A stretch of 42,402 bases of DNA from a virus. The position numbers and the translations under genes are program-made. Of the stretch, positions 1 to 6,696 are shown one piece after another. Every line of letters starts with the position of its first letter. The stretch's first letter is position 1. The notes below the pieces were generated by a model. It worked only from the letters and a program-made list of their open reading frames with translations, was not told where the DNA came from and searched no databases. The stretch is from positions 1 to 42,402 of the IMG/VR virus record IMGVR_UViG_3300025127_000078. One strand, given 5' to 3'.

Positions 1-2
1 GT

Positions 3-377
3 TTAGCAAAAATAGCTTTGCAGGCTGGAAGTAAGATATATTCTAATCGTCAAAAGACGAAAATGGCTATGTCTGACGCTCAACTCATGCATGCTGAAAA
101 AATGGCCCGTGGAGAGGAGCAATACCAAGGAAAATTGCTGGAAGCTAGACAAAACGACTATAAGGACGAATTTGTACTCGTTATAATTTCGGCGCCCATC
201 ATAGTTTTAATGTGGGCAGTCATGTCAGATGACCCTGCAGCGATGGAAAAGGTTAAATTATTCTTTGAATACTTTCAATCCCTTCCGTCCTGGTTCACCA
301 ATTTATGGATACTTGTAGTTGCGTCAATTTTTGGTATAAAGGGTACACAAGTTTTTAGAAACGGAGGAAAAAAATAA
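3..377 (+). CDS. Holin-like membrane protein, 5'-truncated by the window
   Basis: The reading frame is open to the window edge, so the N-terminus is missing; the first visible possible starts are internal. Two hydrophobic segments are seen, one beginning FVLVIISAPIIV and one around LWILVVASIFGI, separated by a short amphipathic stretch. The segment DEF before the first TM and the overall layout resemble the C-terminal part of the three-TM holin family known from gene transfer agents and marine phages (GTA_holin_3TM type). The expected role is to permeabilise the inner membrane so that the endolysin at 38.3 kb can act, although the two genes are far apart here. The stop codon overlaps the next start. 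Family assignment is by recalled pattern, not by search. Confidence 0.6.
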   Translation, partial: LAKIALQAGSKIYSNRQKTKMAMSDAQLMHAEKMARGEEQYQGKLLEARQNDYKDEFVLVIISAPIIVLMWAVMSDDPAAMEKVKLFFEYFQSLPSWFTNLWILVVASIFGIKGTQVFRNGGKK

Positions 378-934
378 TGGGTGTAAATAAATTATACAAT
401 CTTTATGAAGCTGGTAAACAGATTTTGAGAACTGTTAAGAAAAAAACTAATTTATCTAAAACAGCTCCTGATATTAAACAACCAAGACAGCTTAAAACCA
501 CTATGCAGAAGATAAAAGATGCAAATAAAAGATTTGGTTTTAAAGATGCTAAAACGGCAACTGATAGAGCTAACATTGTTAGAACAAAAAAATCTATTGA
601 GAGAATGGATAAATTAGACAAAGCAAAAGCTAAAATAAAAACAGGCGAACAAGGAAAAAAAGACGTTCAAAAACTTGTTGATACGGGACAAGCAAAGAAA
701 ATTGGAGATGACGTTTTTCACAAAAGTATTCCAGACAAAAAAGCCAAAGGCGGCAGAATAGGTTTCAAAAAAGGAACAGGTAGATCTGGTGTACCAGCTA
801 TGGACATTAAATCTACACCAACTAAAAAATTATCTGAGAAACAAAAAAGAATAGCAAGACTAGCAGGCGATCCAAGAAGAATTGATAAACCTGATTTTGC
901 TAAATTAAGAAACAAAAACAAAAAGATTATCTAA
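377..934 (+). CDS. Lysine-rich hypothetical protein with GGRIGF motif
   Basis: A 185-residue, strongly basic, low-complexity protein with no enzyme motif. The N-terminal two thirds are mostly predicted helical and rich in Lys, Ala, Asp and Thr. Near residue 125 is the motif KAKGGRIGFKKG, variants of which recur in several structural-region proteins of this phage (19.4-22.3 kb). It overlaps the preceding holin-like gene by one base and abuts a string of other tiny basic proteins, so it is cotranscribed with them. The charge would suit nucleic-acid binding or DNA condensation, but that is inference only. The two antisense reading frames inside it are shadows. Confidence 0.75.
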   Translation: MGVNKLYNLYEAGKQILRTVKKKTNLSKTAPDIKQPRQLKTTMQKIKDANKRFGFKDAKTATDRANIVRTKKSIERMDKLDKAKAKIKTGEQGKKDVQKLVDTGQAKKIGDDVFHKSIPDKKAKGGRIGFKKGTGRSGVPAMDIKSTPTKKLSEKQKRIARLAGDPRRIDKPDFAKLRNKNKKII

Positions 935-1080
935 TGGCTGGAAAAGGTTTATACGCAAACATCGCGGCTAAAAAAGCTAGAATCAAAGCTGGTTCAGGTG
1001 AAAAAATGCGAAAGAAAAATTCAAAGGGTGCACCAACAGCAGCGAATTTTAAAAGAGCAAAACAAACAGCGAGAGCATAA
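934..1080 (+). CDS. 48-residue basic conserved phage protein
   Basis: The ATG overlaps the stop of the previous gene (TAATG) and the frame runs to TAA at 1078-1080. The product begins MAGKGLYANIAAKKARIKAG and continues with GEKMRKKNSKGAPTAANF. I recall very similar tiny proteins (KGLYANI...AGSGEKMRK...GAPTA) from many marine podovirus and cyanophage genomes, always of unknown function. There are no cysteines, membrane segments or catalytic motifs. Its position in a run of start/stop-overlapped small basic genes supports real translation. The function is unknown; a virion-associated or DNA-binding role is only a guess from its charge. Confidence 0.7.
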   Translation: MAGKGLYANIAAKKARIKAGSGEKMRKKNSKGAPTAANFKRAKQTARA

Positions 1081-1317
1081 TGGCAAAACTATGTCCTAGA
1101 GGAAAAGCGGCAGCGAAGCGTAAATTTAAAGTTTACCCGTCTGCCTATGCCTAACATGTATGCATCTGCAGTATGTTCCGGTAAAGTTACACCCGGTGGT
1201 AAAAAGAATAGAACCAAGAAGATGGGTGGTGGTATGATGGAAATGCCAAGAGCCATGTATAAAGGTGGAGGAATCTGTAAGAAAGGTAAAGGAAGAGCTT
1301 ACGGAAAAAATTCGTAA
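1080..1317 (+). CDS. Small Cys/Lys-rich protein split by an apparent +1 frameshift
   Basis: Two frames together make one protein-like sequence. The first starts at ATG 1080 (overlapping the previous stop) and reads MAKLCPRGKAAAKRKFKVYP then SAYA before TAA at 1152-1154. Skipping one base (T1152) continues as NMYASAVCSGKVTPGGKK and ends GKGRAYGKNS at 1315-1317. In related phage proteins as I remember them, PSAYAN.YA..VC.GK..PGGKK is continuous, so the frame change looks like a lesion, a sequencing or assembly error, or programmed +1 frameshifting at GCC-TAA-C. If the second half is translated alone it could start at ATG 1156 (53 residues). The C-terminal GKGRAYGKNS nearly repeats the end of the next gene product. 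Confidence 0.6.
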
Positions 1318-1622
1318 TGGGAAAACTTACAATAGCTCCCAAAATTACTGAAAAAATTATGAAGGTCATAAAAGGCGCCGAAGGTAGTCCTTATAAGACT
1401 GTTGATGATTTAGGTAAAATACCTGACTATAGAAATCCAAACGATCCGCCAGGAACAGAAAAGAAAAAATTAAAACAAGCAGGTGAAAAAATTAGTAAAT
1501 TTTTTAAAAAAATGAGAAAAAAAGAAAAAGATTTTCCTGAAATTAAAGATTTTAGAAGCGGAGGCAGAGTATGTAAACTTGCCACAAAAGGTAGAGGAAG
1601 AGCATACGGAAAGAATTCGTAA
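1317..1622 (+). CDS. Basic hypothetical protein with GRAYGKNS tail
   Basis: A 101-residue lysine-rich protein whose ATG overlaps the preceding stop and whose stop overlaps the next ATG, so it belongs to the same polycistronic run. The middle is rich in Lys/Glu helix-forming residues (KKMRKKEKDF). The C-terminus reads FRSGGRVCKLATKGRGRAYG then KNS. That end is closely similar to the C-terminus of the preceding frameshifted gene product, which suggests a shared short terminal module, and the SGGRV part fits the GG-[RE]-[IV] motif seen in other proteins of this phage. No function recognised. Confidence 0.7.
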   Translation: MGKLTIAPKITEKIMKVIKGAEGSPYKTVDDLGKIPDYRNPNDPPGTEKKKLKQAGEKISKFFKKMRKKEKDFPEIKDFRSGGRVCKLATKGRGRAYGKNS

Positions 1623-1921
1623 TGGCTAAAAAAGGATTAAGATCATGGGTAAAGGAGAACTGGGTAGATATTGCCAACAAAAAATCGGATGGCTCATACC
1701 CGAAGTGTGGAAGAAGTGGTGGAGAAAAAAGAAAAAATTATCCAAAATGCGTGCCCATTGCAAAAGCAAGAGTGATGTCCAAAGGTCAACGTGCGGGTGC
1801 CGTAGCAAGAAAACAAGCTAAATCTAATACAGGTCCAACACCTTCAAGAGCAGCAACATTTGCAAAAAGAAAGAAAGCCATGATGGGTGGATTTATGGGT
1901 AGACGAATGGGAGTAAGATAG
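1622..1921 (+). CDS. Small conserved phage protein, WVxExWVDI type
   Basis: A 99-residue basic protein. The N-terminal part contains GLRSWVKENWVDIANKK followed by a Cys-containing stretch YPKCGRS...KNYPKCVPIAKA. I recall this pattern (a short Trp-rich segment, then two YPKC-like cysteines) from many cyanophage and marine phage proteins of unknown function. The C-terminus is Met/Gly/Arg rich (MMGGFMGRRMG). The two cysteines could coordinate a metal, but a third and fourth ligand are not obvious. Start and stop overlap the neighbours by one base each, typical of this operon. Confidence 0.75.
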   Translation: MAKKGLRSWVKENWVDIANKKSDGSYPKCGRSGGEKRKNYPKCVPIAKARVMSKGQRAGAVARKQAKSNTGPTPSRAATFAKRKKAMMGGFMGRRMGVR

Positions 1922-2202
1922 TGAGAAGACAAGATAAAATGCCCGCAAGAAATAAAAAAAATTTCAGACCTACAAAGTCTGGAGCAGGAATGACCCGAGC
2001 CGGTGTCAAAGCCTACAGAAGAAAAAATCCCGGTTCAAAACTAAAAACAGCGGTCACTGGCAAGGTCAAACCAGGATCAAAAGCTGCAAATCGACGTAAG
2101 TCGTATTGCGCAAGAAGCGCAGGCCAAATGAAAAAATTTCCAAAAGCTGCAGCAGATCCTAACTCAAGACTAAGACAGGCTCGCAGAAGATGGAAATGCT
2201 AA
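1921..2202 (+). CDS. Arg/Lys-rich conserved phage protein
   Basis: The frame can start at GTG 1921, overlapping the previous stop, or at ATG 1939 (MPARNKKNFRP). The ATG gives an 87-residue product and is plausible; the GTG is favoured only by the overlap pattern of the operon. The core reads TKSGAGMTRAGVKAYRRKNP followed by GSKLKTAV and a later KSYCARSAGQM, a combination I remember from widely distributed phage proteins of unknown function. Its very high Arg/Lys content and single cysteine resemble its neighbours. There is no enzymatic motif. A role inside the virion or in binding nucleic acid is inference. Confidence 0.75.
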   Translation: MRRQDKMPARNKKNFRPTKSGAGMTRAGVKAYRRKNPGSKLKTAVTGKVKPGSKAANRRKSYCARSAGQMKKFPKAAADPNSRLRQARRRWKC

Positions 2203-2487
2203 ATGAAAGATCCTAAAAAAGGAACAGGTAAAAAACCAAAAGGTTCAGATAGAAGATTGTATACGGATGAGAATCCTAGAGATACAGTTAAAATAAAATT
2301 TGCAACACCTGCAGATGCAAGAGCAACTGTTGCAAAAATAAAAAAAGTAAACAAACCATTTGCACGAAAGATACAAATACTCACAGTGATGGAGCAAAGA
2401 GCTAAAGTCATGGGTAAAAATCAAGTTGTGCAGATAGCAAAGAAAGGTAAAAATGCAATTAGAAACAGTAATAAATCGTCTACTTAA
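2203..2487 (+). CDS. Basic conserved phage protein
   Basis: A 94-residue protein starting directly after the previous TAA. It contains a recognisable compact segment (TDENPRDTVKIKFATPADAR then ATVAKIKKVNKPFARKIQIL), which looks like an alternating strand/helix fold rather than simple low complexity. I recall this sequence type from other marine phages, unannotated. It is the last of seven consecutive small basic genes before the chaperonin/capsid module. It overlaps the next gene in another frame by 35 bases. Confidence 0.75.
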   Translation: MKDPKKGTGKKPKGSDRRLYTDENPRDTVKIKFATPADARATVAKIKKVNKPFARKIQILTVMEQRAKVMGKNQVVQIAKKGKNAIRNSNKSST

Positions 2488-2677
2488 ATACATACATAGA
2501 CGAACAGAAGAATTATCAATAGCCGTAACGTCCGGAGGCATTGACAATATGGAAAAATATAACTATATAATAGGACAGATAACAGCCCTAGAGGCAACTA
2601 AACAGGAACTCTCTAACCTGCTAGAAGATAAGGAGCAACATGGAACAGTCATCGAAATCAATAAAACTACCGAATAA
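2453..2677 (+). CDS. Small coiled-coil phage protein
   Basis: A 74-residue, mostly helical product (METVINRLLKYIHRR-like heptad pattern, then YNYIIGQITALEATKQELSN). Unlike its upstream neighbours it is roughly neutral to acidic. The start lies inside the previous gene in a different frame and the end overlaps the GroES-like gene, a translational-coupling layout. The predicted coiled coil and position just before capsid genes would fit a small head-assembly or connector-associated protein, but no homologue with known function was recognised. Confidence 0.65.
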   Translation: MQLETVINRLLKYIHRRTEELSIAVTSGGIDNMEKYNYIIGQITALEATKQELSNLLEDKEQHGTVIEINKTTE

Positions 2678-3059
2678 AAAACTGGTAGGAGTCAAAAAAG
2701 AAAAAGATCTAACAAAAGAAGATTCAACTAAACTACCACAGCCAACTGGTTGGAGGATGTTAGTTTTACCTTTCAAAATGAAAGAGAAAACTAAGGGCGG
2801 GTTAATACTTGCCGAAGCAGCCTTAGAGAGACAACAAGTTGCGTCGCAATGTGGTTTAGTTTTAAGAATGGGTCCAGATTGTTACAAGGACAAAGAGCGT
2901 TACGCCGAAGGTCCTTGGTGCAAGGAAGGGGAATGGGTAATGTTTGCCCGTTATGCTGGATCAAGAATAAAGATAGAAGGTGGAGAAATACGTCTGCTAA
3001 ACGATGACGAAGTTTTAGCAACCATCAAGAATCCAGAGGATATCTTGCATGAATATTAA
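2640..3059 (+). CDS. Phage GroES-like co-chaperonin (Cpn10 fold)
   Basis: A 139-residue protein. After a basic N-terminal extension of about 35 residues it matches the Cpn10 layout: a first strand (GWRMLVLPFKMKEKT), the mobile-loop region (KGGLILAEAALERQQ, the place of the GroEL-binding loop), a GxVLxxGP strand, a short insertion, then EGEWVMFARYAG and a terminal IRLLNDDEVLATI strand. In T4 the equivalent protein (gp31) replaces host GroES so that host GroEL can fold the capsid protein. A strong AAGGAG (2630-2635) precedes the ATG. Its place immediately before scaffold and capsid genes supports the same role here. Confidence 0.88.
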   Translation: MEQSSKSIKLPNKKLVGVKKEKDLTKEDSTKLPQPTGWRMLVLPFKMKEKTKGGLILAEAALERQQVASQCGLVLRMGPDCYKDKERYAEGPWCKEGEWVMFARYAGSRIKIEGGEIRLLNDDEVLATIKNPEDILHEY

Positions 3060-3076
3060 CATCATAGGAGGAAACT

Positions 3077-4033
3077 ATGCCAACTAAAGAAGAAAAAATG
3101 GTTGATCTAGATACATCCGGCGAAGGTGCTGAGATTAATCTAGAGGAACAAAAAGACGAGTCGGTTGTTGAAACCGAAGCGCCTAAAGAAGAAGCAGAAG
3201 CCCCTAAAGAAGAACCAATAGAAACGAAACAGGAAGAAGAAACACCTAAAGAAGAACCAAAAAAAGAAGACGAACAACTTGAAGATTACAGTAAAGGTGT
3301 TCAGGCAAGGATTGCAAAACTTACACGTAAAATGCGTGAAGCTGAAAGGCAAAGAGATGCAGCCACTGAATATGCAAAATCAGTTGAACAAAAAAGACAA
3401 GCTTTGGAAACAAGGTTTGAAAAAACTGACGCTGATTATATTAAGAAGTTCGAAACAAGTATCAACACTGGTTTAGAAGCGGCACAAAAAGAATTAGCTG
3501 CAGCTATTGAAGCAGGTGATGCTAAAGCACAAGTAGAAGCCAATAAGAGAATTGCTACACTTGCTTTTGAAAACGCTAAGTTATCACAAAGTAAAGAAGC
3601 AAGGGAGACAGCGGTGTCTAAACCTTCAGAAGTGAAAGCTCCTGAACAGCCTAGAACACAAGCTGAACCTAGTGATCCTATGGCTGAAGCATGGGCGTCA
3701 AAAAATACATGGTTTGGTAAAGATAGAGCCATGACATACACAGCGTTCGAAATTCATAAGGATTTAGTTGAAAAAGAAGGTTACGACTCAAATTCAGATG
3801 AATATTATGCAGAAATCGATAAAAGAATCCGTGTTGACTTTCCGCATAAATTTGCTAAAAGAGATGTTAGAAACACGACCGACCCCGTTCAGACGGTGGC
3901 TTCAGCGAAGAGAAGCGTAAGACCTGGTCGCAAAACTGTGAAACTCACATCATCACAGGTAGCAATCGCTAAAAAATTAGGTGTGCCACTCGAAGAGTAC
4001 GCAAAACAAATAAAAAACACGGGAGGAGCGTAA
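3077..4033 (+). CDS. Acidic scaffold-like capsid assembly protein
   Basis: A 318-residue protein with a very acidic, repetitive N-terminal part (many EAPKEE and PKEEPK units to about residue 70). A long helical/coiled-coil middle follows (EAERQRDAATEYAKSVEQKR and after), then a more basic C-terminus ending near KKLGVPLEEYAKQIKN. Acidic coiled-coil proteins directly upstream of the major capsid gene are characteristic scaffolds, and the basic C-terminal helix would be the capsid-binding end by analogy with P22 and T7 scaffolds. No protease domain is visible. An AGGAGG at 3066-3071 fixes the ATG. The assignment is from composition and position. Confidence 0.7.
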   Translation: MPTKEEKMVDLDTSGEGAEINLEEQKDESVVETEAPKEEAEAPKEEPIETKQEEETPKEEPKKEDEQLEDYSKGVQARIAKLTRKMREAERQRDAATEYAKSVEQKRQALETRFEKTDADYIKKFETSINTGLEAAQKELAAAIEAGDAKAQVEANKRIATLAFENAKLSQSKEARETAVSKPSEVKAPEQPRTQAEPSDPMAEAWASKNTWFGKDRAMTYTAFEIHKDLVEKEGYDSNSDEYYAEIDKRIRVDFPHKFAKRDVRNTTDPVQTVASAKRSVRPGRKTVKLTSSQVAIAKKLGVPLEEYAKQIKNTGGA

Positions 4034-4034
4034 A

Positions 4035-4499
4035 ATGGAAAAAGAAAACCAAAAGAAAACATCTCGTGCGAATCAAACACGGTCAAAGTCTGAAAGACCA
4101 AAAGTGTGGGTTCCACCATCATCTCTAGATGCACCCCCTGCGCCTGATGGATTCAGGTACAGATGGATAAGAGCCGAAGTTGTAGGCTTTCAAGATACGA
4201 AAAACGTAACTGGACGATTAAGAGAAGGTTATGAGTTAGTTCGTGCCGAAGAAGTTGAAAACGCAGGTGACTATCCGGTTCTCGAAGACGGGAAATACAA
4301 GGGAGTGATTGGGGTTGGCGGCCTTCTACTTGCGAAGGTACCGATCGAGATCGCGCAGCAACGTCAAGACTATATGACTAATCGTCATAAAGACAGAAGC
4401 GAAGCAGTAGCAAACGATCTTATGAAGGAGCAGGATCAGAGGATGCCTATCAATGTTGATAGACAGTCTCGTGTAACCTTCGGTGGTACAAAGAAATAA
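4035..4499 (+). CDS. Conserved phage head-region protein, unknown function
   Basis: A 154-residue protein with a basic, disordered-looking N-terminus and a compact domain from about residue 30 (VWVPPSSLDAPPAPDGF then YRWIRAEVVGFQDTKNVTGR). I recall this pattern from many marine phages between scaffold and capsid genes. The C-terminal 45 residues are charged and helical. It follows the scaffold gene after one base, with GGAGG overlapping that gene's end as ribosome binding site. Likely a head-assembly or minor head protein, by context only. Confidence 0.7.
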   Translation: MEKENQKKTSRANQTRSKSERPKVWVPPSSLDAPPAPDGFRYRWIRAEVVGFQDTKNVTGRLREGYELVRAEEVENAGDYPVLEDGKYKGVIGVGGLLLAKVPIEIAQQRQDYMTNRHKDRSEAVANDLMKEQDQRMPINVDRQSRVTFGGTKK

Positions 4500-4530
4500 A
4501 ATTATTTCGTGGGTTAATCCCTATCATCGA

Positions 4531-4542
4531 ATTAACGTTAAT
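4531..4542. repeat. Perfect 12-bp palindrome before decoration gene
   Basis: ATTAACGTTAAT is a perfect palindrome in the 78-base gap between the head-region gene (ends 4499) and the decoration-type gene (starts 4578). It could be a protein binding site or simply an AT-rich chance event. No terminator-like T run follows and no clear -35/-10 pair flanks it. Confidence 0.4.
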
Positions 4543-4577
4543 CAGTCTATGGCAACATGGACACAAGGAGAAACAAC

Positions 4578-5141
4578 ATGGCAAATAAAAACACACAAGG
4601 TTTTGGACTTATTGCTGCGGGTATGCTCGGACAAACTCCGGCTACGCAAGGCTTAGGTAAGTACAAAATCGATGCTGGTTATGCTACTACGATCTACAAT
4701 GGTGGAGCTGTAGCTTCTGCTGCTGGTTATATTGTTGACGGTCAAACGACCGATGCGCCTATCATAGGTGTATTAAATGGAATCTTCTACAACGCGGCGA
4801 CAACTTTGAAGCCGACGTTCGCGAATTTCTATACACAAGTAACTCCAGCGAACTCAGAAGATATAGACGCTTTTGTATTCGATAGCCCAACACAGCAATA
4901 TGTTGTAGCAACGGACGACGCAGTAACCCAAGCGGGTTTTCTAGAAACGTACGACATGAACACTTCAGCTGGTAGCGATATCACTGGTAAGTCTTCAGCT
5001 ACATTAGATATCGGTGATACAAGTGCGGACGCAGCCACTTTCAGACTCTTAAGAGTTGCAGAAGATCCAGAGAACGAGGATATTACTGCAGCAAGATGTT
5101 CTGTAGTCGTTGTTCCAAACTTGATTGAACTACAATCATAA
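4578..5141 (+). CDS. Head decoration-type structural protein
   Basis: ATG 4578 is preceded by AGGAG at 4566-4570 and begins MANKNTQGFGLIAAGMLGQ; an upstream in-frame ATG at 4557 lacks a ribosome site and is rejected. The 187-residue product is Ala/Thr/Gly/Asp rich, predicted mostly beta, with YKIDAGYATTIYNGGAVASA near the start and RCSVVVVPNLIEL at the end. No cysteine cluster, TM segment or enzyme motif is present. Its position directly before the major capsid gene, and its size and beta-rich composition, fit a capsid decoration or minor head protein. The specific role is inferred. Confidence 0.65.
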   Translation: MANKNTQGFGLIAAGMLGQTPATQGLGKYKIDAGYATTIYNGGAVASAAGYIVDGQTTDAPIIGVLNGIFYNAATTLKPTFANFYTQVTPANSEDIDAFVFDSPTQQYVVATDDAVTQAGFLETYDMNTSAGSDITGKSSATLDIGDTSADAATFRLLRVAEDPENEDITAARCSVVVVPNLIELQS

Positions 5142-5162
5142 TAGGAGAATAGGAGATAAATT

Positions 5163-6065
5163 ATGGCAATATCAAGAAGTCAACTAGTTAAAGAACTAGA
5201 GCCAGGATTGAATGCACTATTCGGCCTGGAATACAAAAGGTATGAAAATCAGCATGCTGAGATTTATACTGCAGAAAACAGTGACAGAGCTTTTGAAGAA
5301 GAAGTAATGTTATCTGGTTTCGCAAACGCGCAAGTAAAAGCAGAAGGTAGCGGAGTCTCTTTTGACGAAGCACAAGAAACTTTTACAGCGAGATACACTC
5401 ACGAGACCGTAGCTCTAGCGTTCGCTATCACAGAAGAAGCTATCGAAGATAATCTCTACGATAGACTAGCTTCTAGATACACGAAAGCTTTAGCAAGATC
5501 TATGAGTAACGCTAAACAAGTAAAAGCAGTTGAACCTTTAATCAACGGTTTTGGAACTTTCAAAACTGGAGATGGAGTTGCTTTATTTAGTGGTTCTCAC
5601 CCGACAGTAGCAGGAACGTTTTCAAACACGTTAGCTACAGCGGCGGATCTTAACGAAACTTCATTAGAACAGTCGATGATTGACATCGCGGCTATGACTG
5701 ATGAAAGAGGTCTAAGAGTTGCAGCAAGAGGAGTAAAAATGGTTATTCCTTCTGAGCTTCAGTTTACAGCTGAGAGATTGATGAAATCTCAAGGTAGAAC
5801 TGGAACAGCTGACAACGATATCAACGCAATCGTATCTATGGGTATGGTTCCTCAAGGTTATAGAGTGAACAACTACCTAACAGACACAGATGCGTTCTAT
5901 ATCTTGACAGACGTGCCAAATGGCATGAAAATGTTCAATAGAGCACCATTAACGACTGCAATGGAAGGTGATTTCGACACTGGCAACGTAAGATACAAAG
6001 CTAGAGAAAGATATTCTTTTGGAGTATCAGACCCTAGAGGTATTTTCGCGTCACCAGGTGCGTAA
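5163..6065 (+). CDS. Major capsid protein, Mu gpT-like
   Basis: A 300-residue protein. The central ITEEAIEDNLYDRLASRYTK region, the VALFSGSHP motif around residues 137-146 and the later SELQFTAERLMKSQ and TDTDAFYILTDVPNGMKMF segments match, from memory, the Mu gpT-like group of HK97-fold major capsid proteins. The length is close to that family. The ribosome site is GGAGATAAATT upstream of the ATG. The gene is followed by a strong terminator at 6079-6108, as expected for a highly expressed capsid gene. The start is short and uncleaved-looking, with the separate scaffold gene upstream; no fused delta domain is seen. Confidence 0.85.
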   Translation: MAISRSQLVKELEPGLNALFGLEYKRYENQHAEIYTAENSDRAFEEEVMLSGFANAQVKAEGSGVSFDEAQETFTARYTHETVALAFAITEEAIEDNLYDRLASRYTKALARSMSNAKQVKAVEPLINGFGTFKTGDGVALFSGSHPTVAGTFSNTLATAADLNETSLEQSMIDIAAMTDERGLRVAARGVKMVIPSELQFTAERLMKSQGRTGTADNDINAIVSMGMVPQGYRVNNYLTDTDAFYILTDVPNGMKMFNRAPLTTAMEGDFDTGNVRYKARERYSFGVSDPRGIFASPGA

Positions 6066-6078
6066 TAACTAACTAATT

Positions 6079-6108
6079 AAAAAGGGGGCTTTCGGGCCCC
6101 CTTTTTTT
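6079..6108 (+). terminator. Strong intrinsic terminator after capsid gene
   Basis: AAAAAGGGGGC, a six-base loop TTTCGG, then GCCCCCTTTTTTT: an 11-bp stem counting the A/T pairs, with a G/C core and a seven-T tail. It ends the capsid transcription unit 14 bases after the capsid stop codon. The flanking As and Ts would also give a usable terminator on the opposite strand. Confidence 0.92.
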
Positions 6109-6128
6109 ATGATAGAAAGATAGGACTC

Positions 6129-6389
6129 ATGAAAACATTTCGAATACAAATAAGAGCATATGGCTACTATGCTGATTTTCAACTTGCATCAGAAGACAGC
6201 ACTGAAGCATTCAATAATGCACTAGTTGACAAACTAGGAGAAAATGCTATAACATGGGAAAAAGATGGATTTATAGACCATCGTAAACTATGGATAACCT
6301 ACGAGGAGATCATAGATGCAGACTCAAGTAAGAGACCTTTACAAAACGAAGAGGGGCCTCGAGACAGAGTGGGCGGTGCAACAGCGTGA
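6129..6389 (+). CDS. Small conserved hypothetical protein
   Basis: An 86-residue product beginning MKTFRIQIRAYGYYADFQLA, an alternating strand pattern, followed by a helix (EDSTEAFNNALVDKL) and a KLWITYEEI strand. I recall similar short MKTFRIQIRAYGYYADF proteins in other marine phages, function unknown. The last 20 residues overlap the next gene in another frame and look less constrained. It is the first gene after the capsid terminator, yet no convincing promoter is seen in the short gap before it. Confidence 0.6.
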   Translation: MKTFRIQIRAYGYYADFQLASEDSTEAFNNALVDKLGENAITWEKDGFIDHRKLWITYEEIIDADSSKRPLQNEEGPRDRVGGATA

Positions 6390-6534
6390 TAACCAAAGAT
6401 ATACTTTGGACATGGTCAGGATTGACAATAAAATTAGAGAAGTTGTTAATCAAATTAAGTTAGAAGAAGCTAGATTAGCTAATCTAACTAACAAGATCGA
6501 AGACGCAGCACCCGAAGTTTCTGTAGCTACTTAG
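6316..6534 (+). CDS. Small coiled-coil protein
   Basis: A 72-residue, charged, helical product (DNQRYTLDMVRIDNKIREVV then NQIKLEEARLANLTNKIE) with a heptad-like pattern over most of its length. It starts inside the previous gene, in another frame, but behind a good GAGGAG (6303-6308, seven bases from the ATG), which argues that the overlap is genuine. It is followed by the longest non-coding gap in the window. Function not recognised; small coiled-coil proteins at this place could be structural or assembly factors. Confidence 0.65.
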   Translation: MQTQVRDLYKTKRGLETEWAVQQRDNQRYTLDMVRIDNKIREVVNQIKLEEARLANLTNKIEDAAPEVSVAT

Positions 6535-6581
6535 TAAAAAGCTACATCTTGGATAAATATCAAACCAAAGCACGGGCTCTC

Positions 6582-6610
6582 TTGCACTCTACTAAAAAAG
6601 GGAGTATAAA
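6582..6610 (+). promoter_or_regulatory. Sigma70-like promoter candidate
   Basis: TTGCAC (6582-6587) and TATAAA (6605-6610) are separated by exactly 17 bases, in the 162-base gap upstream of the structural gene at 6697. It is followed by an inverted repeat (6634-6674) in the presumed 5' leader, then by AGGAGG just before the ATG. It lies downstream of the capsid terminator and would restart transcription of the tail module. Confidence 0.5.
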
Positions 6611-6633
6611 TTCCTCACTGTATAATTATTAAA

Positions 6634-6674
6634 GATCATAGACGCGTACAGTCGACGGCCTAGAGACTATGATC
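6634..6674. repeat. Inverted repeat GATCATAG/CTATGATC in leader
   Basis: Perfect 8-bp arms GATCATAG (6634-6641) and CTATGATC (6667-6674) enclose 25 bases that are unusually G+C rich for this genome and contain a GTCGAC palindrome. It sits between the promoter candidate and the ribosome site of the gene at 6697. It could be an RNA hairpin in the leader or an operator. No T run follows, so it is not an intrinsic terminator. Confidence 0.55.
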
Positions 6675-6696
6675 ATATAAACTAGGAGGATATAAT

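Noticed and set aside
403-921. Antisense frames opposite the Lys-rich gene at 377-934
   Set aside because: Low-complexity mirror of a Lys-rich gene, no ribosome site or domain; shadow frames.
3140-3352. Antisense 70-residue Phe-rich frame opposite the scaffold gene
   Set aside because: It is the complement of the GAA/AAA-rich acidic repeats and has no gene-like features.
4557-4577. Upstream ATG for the decoration-type gene
   Set aside because: AGGAG at 4566-4570 places the start at 4578; the upstream codons overlap the ribosome site.
6634-6674. Inverted repeat considered as a phage attachment site or terminator
   Set aside because: No integrase, no duplicate of the arms and no T run; kept only as an inverted repeat.
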